From: UBA3263 sp964508865
GTDB taxonomy: Bacteria > Bacteroidota > Bacteroidia > Bacteroidales > Muribaculaceae
Direction of reading: 5' to 3'
Length of the DNA: 9,730 nt
NCBI GenBank assembly: GCA_964508865.1
Contig: CAZDVP010000071.1
Span: 1-9,730 of the forward strand
Shown: positions 1 through 5,819 of the stretch, piece after piece
Layout of the letters: the number at the start of each line of letters is the position of its first letter
Position numbering within the stretch: the stretch's first letter is position 1
The notes under the pieces: generated by a model
What the model saw: the letters and a program-made list of their open reading frames with translations, nothing else
What the model was told of the DNA's origin: nothing
Database searches by the model: none
Translations under genes and position numbers: made by a program

Positions 1-235
1 CTATGCGACGAACGCCGCTGAGACCCATGTTCTGGGTAATCTCTACGGCGTTTGTACTCCAGGGAGTAATCATTTCGCGACGGGGGCCGACATAGCGGCC
101 CTGAAGTGCGGTTTTATCTACGGGTTGAGCTCCTGAAAAGAGCCACGAAAGCTTTTCCTGCTCGGTTGGCGAGAGGATATGGTCGGCGTCGACGGCATAG
201 ACCGTCACGGCGTCTTTCCTGAAAAATTGAATCAT
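1..235 (-). CDS. purL: Phosphoribosylformylglycinamidine synthase, N-terminal fragment (runs off the left edge)
   Basis: This is the start of FGAM synthase, which converts formylglycinamide ribotide to formylglycinamidine ribotide with glutamine and ATP, step four of purine synthesis, in the cytoplasm. Only the first 78 codons are present; the gene continues past base 1. Reading from the ATG at 235 gives an N-terminus MIQFFRK and, at residues 50-66, the conserved block GPRREMITPWSTNAVEI, followed by TQNMGL. This block belongs to the PurS-like N-terminal domain of the large single-chain PurL, so the full protein is expected to be about 1,200 residues or more. The start is supported by a Bacteroidetes promoter 26 bases upstream and an AT-rich leader with no Shine-Dalgarno motif. 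It is transcribed divergently from the OmpA-domain gene. The identification is firm; the rest of the enzyme cannot be judged. Confidence 0.93.
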   Translation of the reverse strand, partial: MIQFFRKDAVTVYAVDADHILSPTEQEKLSWLFSGAQPVDKTALQGRYVGPRREMITPWSTNAVEITQNMGLSGVRRI

Positions 236-260
236 TTTAATAATTGGTAAATTCTCTCGG

Positions 261-292
261 CAAAGTTACGAATATTTTCCGACCTCCCCAAA
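261..292 (-). promoter_or_regulatory. purL promoter (Bacteroidetes type)
   Basis: On the minus strand a TTTG (289-292) is followed after exactly 20 bp by TAACTTTG (261-268), matching the Bacteroidetes sigma-ABfr consensus (TTTG, 19-21 bp, TAnnTTTG) at every defined base. Transcription should start near 255-257, leaving a short AT-rich leader of about 20 nt before the purL ATG. Confidence 0.8.
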
Positions 293-323
293 TGTTTCAG
301 AAATTATGCGTATATTTGCGGTG

Positions 324-956
324 ATGAAACTCAGAAAAATCCTCACCTATATACTATTTGCAACGGCCTGCGTGCAGCCCGTTGCTGCCAAAGTCGACTT
401 GGAAAAATATCACGACGAGATATTTAACCAGTCGGTCGACGATAATTTGCAGTGGCCCGATGTGCCCGGCAAACTCATGGCGCAGGCTCAGTCGACCATG
501 TCGGCGCTGAAAGCAAGAATGGAGCATGCCGGCCTGAAAACCGACCTGACCGAGCGCGAAGGGCTCGTGCTTATGGTAACGATTCCGGCATCGAACCTGT
601 TTTTGCCCAACGACACCATTTTAGCCTCCTTCGCCCAAGCGCAACTTAAGCATCTGCTGCATCCGCTGCGTACGCCCGACAGGTTCAAGCTGCTGGTCGT
701 TGCCCATAGCGACGACACCGGTACCGACGATTACCTCTACGGTCTGACCCAGGCCCGCGCCGAAGCAATCCGCCAATGGATTGCCGACCAGCAGATTCCG
801 GTCGATGCGGTCGTCCCCTACGGGCTTGGCTATGATGAACCGATCAGCCACGAATCGTCGCGCCAAGGCAGAGCAATGAACCGGCGCATAGAATTCTACT
901 TCGTTCCGGGGCCGCTACTGATTGAGGAACTCAAGTCAAAGCGAACTACAAAATAA
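324..956 (+). CDS. Exported OmpA-family (peptidoglycan-binding) domain protein
   Basis: A 210-residue secreted protein with a C-terminal OmpA domain, expected to anchor to peptidoglycan in the periplasm. Residues 1-22 (MKLRKILTYI...QPVAA) form a signal peptide with a likely signal peptidase I site after VAA. Cys16 lacks a good lipobox, so a lipoprotein is less likely. Residues about 90-195 are the OmpA domain: LFLPNDTIL, AHSDDTG (Asp130, likely diaminopimelate ligand), LTQARAEAI (Arg145, likely second ligand), VPYGLGYDEP and GRAMNRRIEFYFVPG. There is no beta-barrel; residues 23-85 are a short linker of unknown role. The ATG at 324 is preferred because it opens a classical signal peptide; an in-frame ATG at 306 adds only MRIFAV and cannot be excluded. 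The gene converges on the oxalate operon across a hairpin. The family is sure; the specific role is unknown. Confidence 0.82.
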   Translation: MKLRKILTYILFATACVQPVAAKVDLEKYHDEIFNQSVDDNLQWPDVPGKLMAQAQSTMSALKARMEHAGLKTDLTEREGLVLMVTIPASNLFLPNDTILASFAQAQLKHLLHPLRTPDRFKLLVVAHSDDTGTDDYLYGLTQARAEAIRQWIADQQIPVDAVVPYGLGYDEPISHESSRQGRAMNRRIEFYFVPGPLLIEELKSKRTTK

Positions 957-961
957 GTCAA

Positions 962-993
962 TAAGGCCGAGCGCAGCTAAGCGTTCGGCCTTA
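962..993. terminator. Hairpin, probable bidirectional terminator
   Basis: Arms 962-974 and 981-993 pair over 13 bp (core AAGGCCGAGCGC with GCGTTCGGCCTT, one G-U wobble) around the six-base loop AGCTAA. It starts six bases after the OmpA-gene stop and ends 23 bases beyond the stop of the convergent AEC gene, so it can serve both. U-tracts are weak on both sides, which lowers certainty. Confidence 0.6.
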
Positions 994-1015
994 ATATAAA
1001 TAGGAGAGTTTCGGT

Positions 1016-2005
1016 TTACATCAGGAACCCGTTGGCAAGAGCCAGGTCGGTCAGCCATATCCACAGAGGACAGAAGCCTACGAACAGGATTACTGACAGG
1101 GTCAGCGATGAAGTGCCGGTTGCAACATAGGTGTTGTATTCGTCGGCAATGATGATGCCGGAGAATGCCGGGGGAAGTGCGCAGGCAACAACGAGCATTT
1201 TCAGGTTGATGGGGTCCATGTGGACGAGCAGACCAACAATCAGAGCGGCAGCAGGCATTACGATAAGTTTCATAATCGAGCCGAGAATAGCCTGCCAGTT
1301 AACAACAACCTTGATGCTGGAAAGGGTGATACCTGCCGAGAATACTGCCAGCGAAGCATTTGCTTTTGCAATCAGGTTGAACGAGGGGCTTGCCCATGCC
1401 GGCCAGTGGAAGCCGACCAAAACCAGCACAACCGCGAGGATAGGAGCCCAGGCAACAGGTTGCTCAAGGGCGTGGATAACCGGTTTCCAGGCGCTGGTTT
1501 TCTTGGCTGTCTGGGTGCCCTGTTTTGCCAGGCTGGCGTTGAGCAGCGAAAGGCCGACAGGAATACCGATAGCATTCACAACGATACCTACGATTGCCAC
1601 TACCAGAGCCACTGCCGAAAGCGAAACGGAAGCGCTGACGAAGATAGGCTCAAGAACGGCGAACCCGAGGAAGCCGATTGTAGGCGAGCCGCTGATCAGG
1701 GCCGACACCGCAGCGTCGGCACCTGTGTTTTTCTTGAAACAATACTTATAAACGAAGTAGACCAGCATGAAACAGCCCATAATCACGACTGTTGAAACCA
1801 GAGTCAGTTTCAGGTCTTTGATGAGGTCTTCGCGGGTGGCGGTTACGATTGAAATGAACAACGCTGCGGGGAGGGCATAGTCCAACACCACTTTATTGAA
1901 CTTCTTGGAATCGTCGCCGTTGAAAATCCCTTTCTTGCCGGAAATGTAGCCGGCCAGCATAACTACGATAATAGGTACTATCGCATAGAGAATAATATGT
2001 ACCAT
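1016..2005 (-). CDS. AEC-family transporter, putative oxalate/formate carrier
   Basis: A 329-residue polytopic inner-membrane protein of the auxin efflux carrier (AEC) family, which includes malonate carriers and E. coli YfdV. About ten hydrophobic segments are visible, roughly at residues 3-21, 36-56, 66-88, 98-118, 128-155, 184-200, 208-230, 236-263, 266-288 and 298-318, split into two halves by a polar loop (158-180). The family-like motif NKVVLDYALPAALF sits at residues 37-50, with a related half-repeat element ALPPAFSGIIIADEYNTY at 276-293. It is the last gene of frc-oxc-AEC, 38 bp after oxc. From this position it probably imports oxalate and/or exports formate; electrogenic exchange would conserve energy as OxlT does in Oxalobacter, but OxlT is an unrelated MFS protein. 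Family assignment is strong; substrate is inferred from context only. Confidence 0.85.
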   Translation of the reverse strand: MVHIILYAIVPIIVVMLAGYISGKKGIFNGDDSKKFNKVVLDYALPAALFISIVTATREDLIKDLKLTLVSTVVIMGCFMLVYFVYKYCFKKNTGADAAVSALISGSPTIGFLGFAVLEPIFVSASVSLSAVALVVAIVGIVVNAIGIPVGLSLLNASLAKQGTQTAKKTSAWKPVIHALEQPVAWAPILAVVLVLVGFHWPAWASPSFNLIAKANASLAVFSAGITLSSIKVVVNWQAILGSIMKLIVMPAAALIVGLLVHMDPINLKMLVVACALPPAFSGIIIADEYNTYVATGTSSLTLSVILFVGFCPLWIWLTDLALANGFLM

Positions 2006-2043
2006 AGTTGAACGGATTTAGGGAGTGAGTTAAACAGTCGGGA

Positions 2044-3801
2044 TTAAACGATTACGTGCTGAATCGATTCGGGGTTGAGGTAGCCGATGTGGCCGCTTTC
2101 CTTACCGGAGTCGGCAGCAAGCTGCACATTGATCAGCGCGGGTTTCTTCGAAGCGACTGCCTCGGTGAAGGCCTTGGTCAGTTCTTCGGGGGTGGTCACA
2201 TAGTAGGCCGCGCCACCGAAGGCTTCGGAAATCTTTTCGTAGTGGGCGTTGATATCAAGAGTTGTAGGGGCGGGGTCGCCGTTCTTGCTCATGTTCACGC
2301 CGACACCGTTGTAGATACCGCCATTGTTGAACACAACAACCGTGCAGGGGAGCTGGAAGCGACAAATGGTTGCGAAGTCCATGCCGGAGAAGCCGAATGC
2401 CGAGTCACCTTCAATAGCAACAACCGGGCGGCCGGTGGCAACTGCGGCGCCGATAGTCGAGCCGATACCCATGCCCATGATTGCCCAGGTTGCGCAGTCA
2501 ATACGCGAACGCGGAACCGACATGTCGATGGTGTCGCGGGTGTCGTCGAGGGTGTTGGCACCTTCGTTGACCAGAATAATATCCGGATTGGATTCAATCA
2601 GCGGCTTCAGGGCATTAAGCGCGGTCCAGTGAGTCATAGGCTGCGAGTTGGCGAACGATGCGAGGCGTTCGGCGAACTTGGCGTTCTTTTCCTTGGTCTG
2701 AGCCTGAAGCGAGGGCATCCAGTTGGGATCCATTGCCAGTTTCTGGCCCTGCAGCTTGGTCATCATATCCTTAAGCGACTGTTCGATATCGCCGACAACA
2801 GGGGCATCGATAGGGCGGTTGCAGTCCATTTCGGTTGCCTGAACGTCGAGTTGGATAAACTTGCCGTCGGGATTCCATTTGCCGTGGCCACGCGAAAGCA
2901 GCCAGTTCAGACGGGCACCGATAAGAATAACCACGTCGGCCTCTTCCATAATGGTTGAACGGCATGAAAGCGCGCTCTGGGGGTGTTTGTCGGGCATCAG
3001 ACCCTTGGCCATTGACATGGGGAAGAAAGGCAGGCCTGTCGATTCAACAAACTGCTTGATAGTGTCGTCGGCCTGGATGAAAGCCGCACCCTTGCCGAGC
3101 ACGATTGCCGGGCGTTTGGCGCTCTTAAGCAATTCAACGGCGCGGTCGATGCTTTCGGGAGTGGCATAGGTTTTAGCCTGCGGGTCAACCGGGGTGAAGA
3201 ACCACTTTTCGGCTTCGTCGGCATCAACCACCTGTCCGAGACAGGGGGTTGTGATGTCGAGGTAAACGCCGCCGGGACGGCCGGAAACTGCTGCGCGATA
3301 AGCGCGGGCAACTGCAGTAGGAATGTCCTGCGGGCGGTTGACACGATACGCTGCCTTTACAAGGCCTTTGGCCACATTAAGCTGGTCGAGGCCTTCGTAT
3401 GCACCCTGTTCCAGGTCGATAGGCTCGCGTTCGCTGGAGCCGGAAATCTGAATCATAGGGTAGCAGTTAACTGTGGCGTTGATTGTTGCGGTCAGGCCGT
3501 TGAGGAAGCCCAGAGAACTTACGGTCAGCAGAACGCCGGGTTTGCCGGTTACGTAGCCATGGGTGGCTGCGGCCATGCCGGCCTGCTGCTCATGCCGGAA
3601 TCCGACGAATCGGATTCCTTGTTCCTGAGCAAGATAAGAGAAGTCTGTTACGGGGATACCGACAAGGCCATACATGGTGTCGATACCGATATTTTTCAAG
3701 GCTTTAGCCAGGATATACATGCCCGTTACCTGATCGGGGTAGTGGGGTGCACTCGGGGCTGCTGCCGTGGGAGTTGCGGGAGTTGTTGGTGTTGTAGCCA
3801 T
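2044..3801 (-). CDS. oxc: Oxalyl-CoA decarboxylase
   Basis: A 585-residue thiamine-diphosphate enzyme that decarboxylates oxalyl-CoA to formyl-CoA and CO2 in the cytoplasm, consuming a proton. The N-terminal pyrimidine-binding domain has the activating glutamate in RHEQQAG (Glu71, equivalent to Glu56 of O. formigenes). GAYEGLDQLN holds the Tyr135-Glu136 pair (Tyr120/Glu121 in Oxalobacter). The C-terminal diphosphate-binding motif begins GDSAFGFSGMDF (465-476) and ends in NN (492-493), followed by GGIYNG with Tyr497 (Tyr483). The C-terminal loop reads ESGHIGYLNP, with Ser569 in place. These substrate-contact residues separate it from acetolactate synthase-like relatives. Residues 1-20 are a Thr/Ala/Pro-rich extension ahead of the conserved fold. 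The gene lies 27 bp after frc and 38 bp before the transporter, and its leader is AT-rich. Identification is firm. Confidence 0.95.
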   Translation of the reverse strand: MATTPTTPATPTAAAPSAPHYPDQVTGMYILAKALKNIGIDTMYGLVGIPVTDFSYLAQEQGIRFVGFRHEQQAGMAAATHGYVTGKPGVLLTVSSLGFLNGLTATINATVNCYPMIQISGSSEREPIDLEQGAYEGLDQLNVAKGLVKAAYRVNRPQDIPTAVARAYRAAVSGRPGGVYLDITTPCLGQVVDADEAEKWFFTPVDPQAKTYATPESIDRAVELLKSAKRPAIVLGKGAAFIQADDTIKQFVESTGLPFFPMSMAKGLMPDKHPQSALSCRSTIMEEADVVILIGARLNWLLSRGHGKWNPDGKFIQLDVQATEMDCNRPIDAPVVGDIEQSLKDMMTKLQGQKLAMDPNWMPSLQAQTKEKNAKFAERLASFANSQPMTHWTALNALKPLIESNPDIILVNEGANTLDDTRDTIDMSVPRSRIDCATWAIMGMGIGSTIGAAVATGRPVVAIEGDSAFGFSGMDFATICRFQLPCTVVVFNNGGIYNGVGVNMSKNGDPAPTTLDINAHYEKISEAFGGAAYYVTTPEELTKAFTEAVASKKPALINVQLAADSGKESGHIGYLNPESIQHVIV

Positions 3802-3828
3802 AATTACTTGATATTTTGGAATTATGAA

Positions 3829-5151
3829 TTATTTTGCGGGTTGAGCTGCGGTTTTGGGCAGGGGAGCGGTGGTGCCGTTGGCGGCCATGGCAGCCTGCTG
3901 ATCTTTGGTATAGCCGAGCGAGGTAAGAATTTCTTCTGTGTTGCCGCCAAGTTCGGGAGCAGGACCATAGGTGGGCTGGAAGCCGCTGATGGTGAACGGG
4001 CAACCAACGGTTACGAATTCGCCAACGTTGCCGCCCTGATTGATGCGGACAAGAGTGTTGCCGTCATAGAGGCTTTCGTCGCTCATAACTTCCTTGGTGG
4101 AGAGCACAGGACCTACAGGAACACCGGCCTTTGAAAGGATTTCGGTAACTTCAAATTTGGTCTTGTCGGCACACCATTCACCGACTCTCTGATAGATTTC
4201 CTGTTTGTGGCGGTCGCGGGCATCGGCAGTATTGAAGTCGGGGTTGGTCAACCAGTCTTCAAAGCCGAATGCCTTACAAGCGAGCTCAAATTCCTTGGCA
4301 GGACGCTGGATAACGATGTAAACGAAGTTATTGGCATCTTCGGCCGAGTCCATGGGACCGGAGGGCTTACATTTATACGTCCAGCCCAGCACACCGGAGC
4401 CTTCAAAGTTGCCGCCACGGGGAACGCAGTCGCCAAACTTCTGGTTGGGGTATTGAGGGAACTGGGTCAGTTCGTGAATCTTGTCGAGGGTGAGCTGGTC
4501 GCGGGTCTTGATACGGCAGAGGTTCAGACAGGCGTTGTGCATAGACTGATAAACATAGGTACCTTCGCCGGTTTTATTGCGGAGCTGCAAGGCAGCGAGC
4601 AGGCCAATCAGAAGGTGCATACCCGAGTTGGAGTCGCCCAGCGCGGCGCCGCTCTGCGTAGGAATATTGTCGGGACCGCTGAAGAAGCCGGTTGTTGAAG
4701 CGGCCAGGGCGGTTACCTGAGCGATAGGTTCATAGGCCTTCAGGTCTTTATACTTAGATGAGAGAGGGAAGCCCTTGATAGTGCCGTAGATACAGCGGGG
4801 GTTCAATGCATGAACCGCTTCCCAGCTGAAGCCGAGTCCGTCGGCTGCACCGGGGTGGAGGTTTTCAACGAAAATGTCAGCTTCCTTAATCAGCTTGGTC
4901 ATAATCTCCTTGCCGTCGGGGGTTTTTGCGTCGAGCGACAGGGATTTCTTATCGGAGTTAAGCTGGAGGAAGTAGTAGCTGGGAGCATCGGGCGAGAACT
5001 GTATTTCCTTACGGGTGGCATCACCTACGCCGGGACGTTCAATCTTAATTACTTCGGCGCCAAGCCATGCGAGCATTTGAGTACACGAAGGACCGGACTG
5101 AACTTCAGTCAGGTCAACAACCTTAATACCTTGTAGAGGGGCAGTGTTCAT
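3829..5151 (-). CDS. frc: Formyl-CoA:oxalate CoA-transferase (class III)
   Basis: A 440-residue class III (CaiB/BaiF) CoA-transferase that moves CoA from formyl-CoA to oxalate, giving formate and oxalyl-CoA for OXC. Seen in the sequence: VQSGPSCTQM with Gln18 (Gln17 in Oxalobacter); VIKIERPGVGD; Tyr60 and Tyr140 at the substrate and CoA sites; GAALGDSNSGMHL carrying nucleophile Asp173 (Asp169), which forms the aspartyl-CoA thioester; VPRGGN (243-248); and LTxxG-like end SLGYTKDQ. Two active-site positions differ from O. formigenes FRC as recalled: Glu49 replaces Trp48, and the glycine loop reads FEGSGV instead of AGGGGQ. The C-terminal tail of about 17 residues is rich in Ala, Pro and Thr. 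It is the first gene of the operon, with its own candidate promoter. FRC is much closer than YfdE/UctC-type enzymes, which lack GDSNSGMHL, but substrate preference is untested. Confidence 0.92.
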   Translation of the reverse strand: MNTAPLQGIKVVDLTEVQSGPSCTQMLAWLGAEVIKIERPGVGDATRKEIQFSPDAPSYYFLQLNSDKKSLSLDAKTPDGKEIMTKLIKEADIFVENLHPGAADGLGFSWEAVHALNPRCIYGTIKGFPLSSKYKDLKAYEPIAQVTALAASTTGFFSGPDNIPTQSGAALGDSNSGMHLLIGLLAALQLRNKTGEGTYVYQSMHNACLNLCRIKTRDQLTLDKIHELTQFPQYPNQKFGDCVPRGGNFEGSGVLGWTYKCKPSGPMDSAEDANNFVYIVIQRPAKEFELACKAFGFEDWLTNPDFNTADARDRHKQEIYQRVGEWCADKTKFEVTEILSKAGVPVGPVLSTKEVMSDESLYDGNTLVRINQGGNVGEFVTVGCPFTISGFQPTYGPAPELGGNTEEILTSLGYTKDQQAAMAANGTTAPLPKTAAQPAK

Positions 5152-5155
5152 AGTA

Positions 5156-5208
5156 GTTTAGTTTAATTTAGTAAATATAGGTTTTGTTAGAAATTACGTA
5201 AACTAAAC
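5156..5208. repeat. Exact 10-bp inverted repeat flanking the frc promoter
   Basis: GTTTAGTTTA at 5156-5165 and its exact complement TAAACTAAAC at 5199-5208 lie 33 bp apart. One arm covers the predicted -33 box and the other the predicted transcription start and leader of frc. The placement fits a pair of operator half-sites or two sites for a repressor or activator. The arms are AT-rich and short, so chance is possible. Confidence 0.45.
5172..5202 (-). promoter_or_regulatory. Candidate frc-oxc-AEC operon promoter
   Basis: On the minus strand TTTA (5199-5202) precedes TATATTTA (5172-5179) by 19 bp. This is the Bacteroidetes pattern with one mismatch in each box (final G replaced by A). Transcription would begin near 5166, about 15 nt before the frc ATG. 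It is weaker than the purL and Fur-gene promoters, as expected of a controlled promoter, though that is inference. Confidence 0.5.
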
Positions 5209-5266
5209 ACTCCGGGGGCTAAAAATGTTTAACCGGGCAAGAATTGGTGAAAAATTTCCGTATAAA

Positions 5267-5298
5267 TTTGCGTAGTTGCGCAGGATTGGTTAACTTTG
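5267..5298 (+). promoter_or_regulatory. Promoter of the Fur-like gene and purA operon (Bacteroidetes type)
   Basis: TTTG (5267-5270), a 20-bp spacer and TAACTTTG (5291-5298) match the Bacteroidetes consensus exactly. The -7 octamer and spacing are identical to those of the purL promoter. Transcription should start near 5302-5304, so the coding sequence cannot begin at the in-frame TTG at 5244. Confidence 0.78.
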
Positions 5299-5306
5299 TG
5301 GCGTAT

Positions 5307-5774
5307 ATGGACAGAATGCAAGCAAAGGCCAGGGCACGCTTTGCCTTCTCGGAGTTTCTCGGCCGCAACGGAAAGCGTTGCACCCCCGAGCGACTTCTGG
5401 TGCTTGATGCCGTTATGGAACAGCGCACGCCGTTCAGTGCCGAGAGTCTTCTGGAGCATTGCCGGACGCTGCCGGGCATCAATGTTTGCCGCGCAACTCT
5501 GTTCAATACGTTGCACCTGCTGGTTCAGGGCGGCTTCATAAGGCGCCTGAATCTGGAGGGAGCAACCACCTACGAAACGCGGCGCACCGGCGCAGCGGCC
5601 AAGTCGGCGGCCTATCTGGTCTGCACGGTTTGCGGCAAAACGCGCCGCATCGACGCTCCGGAACTAAGCCGGTGGGCCGGAACGCTCTCGCCGCGCGGCT
5701 TCGCGGTCGATTCGTCAGCGACTGTGGCATATCTGTCGGGCACCTGCTCCGCATGCAGGCGAAATGCAAAATAG
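5307..5774 (+). CDS. Fur-family transcriptional regulator, atypical (sensory metal ligands absent)
   Basis: A 155-residue Fur-fold protein. The N-terminal winged helix shows GKRCTPERLLVLDAV (22-36) and the recognition-helix region NVCRATLFNTLHLL (59-72), matching the family pattern xSxATVYRTLxLL. The dimerisation domain has two CxxC pairs, CTVC (106-109) and CSAC (147-150), the structural zinc site. The histidine-rich HxHxxC segment that normally precedes the first CxxC reads KSAAYLVC, so the usual Fe/Mn-sensing histidines and aspartate are missing. It may therefore sense something else or act constitutively. The start at 5307 is chosen because the frame upstream overlaps a perfect promoter; ATG 5316 is the other option, and 5307 would give a leader of only about 3-5 nt. 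It is 45 bp upstream of purA and divergent from frc, so either operon could be a target. Confidence 0.85.
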   Translation: MDRMQAKARARFAFSEFLGRNGKRCTPERLLVLDAVMEQRTPFSAESLLEHCRTLPGINVCRATLFNTLHLLVQGGFIRRLNLEGATTYETRRTGAAAKSAAYLVCTVCGKTRRIDAPELSRWAGTLSPRGFAVDSSATVAYLSGTCSACRRNAK

Positions 5775-5819
5775 AAATTAGAAATCAATAATAAACCAAC
5801 TAACCAAAGTTTAAAGATA

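Noticed and set aside
311..318. TATATTTG, a perfect -7 box just before the ATG at 324
   Set aside because: No TTTG-like box lies 19-21 bp upstream, and it would leave almost no leader, so I do not call it a promoter of the OmpA-domain gene.
345..371. Lipobox at Cys16 of the OmpA-domain protein
   Set aside because: The residues before Cys (Phe-Ala-Thr-Ala) lack the usual Leu/Val/Ile at -3, while a good signal peptidase I site follows at VAA.
1131..1795. Two overlapping plus-strand frames (191 and 206 codons) opposite the AEC gene
   Set aside because: They are antisense shadows of a membrane protein gene, with no family resemblance.
2056..2958. 300-codon open frame on the plus strand opposite oxc
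   Set aside because: It is fully antisense to a well-supported decarboxylase gene, resembles no known family, and is explained by the codon bias of oxc.
3739..3801. OXC N-terminal T/A/P-rich segment as a signal peptide
   Set aside because: It has no basic start followed by a hydrophobic core, and the enzyme acts on cytoplasmic CoA esters.
5194..5201. TTACGTAA palindrome as a CRP/FNR- or Fur-type operator
   Set aside because: The outer half-site bases do not form a symmetric site of either type; it is mentioned only as part of the inverted-repeat region.
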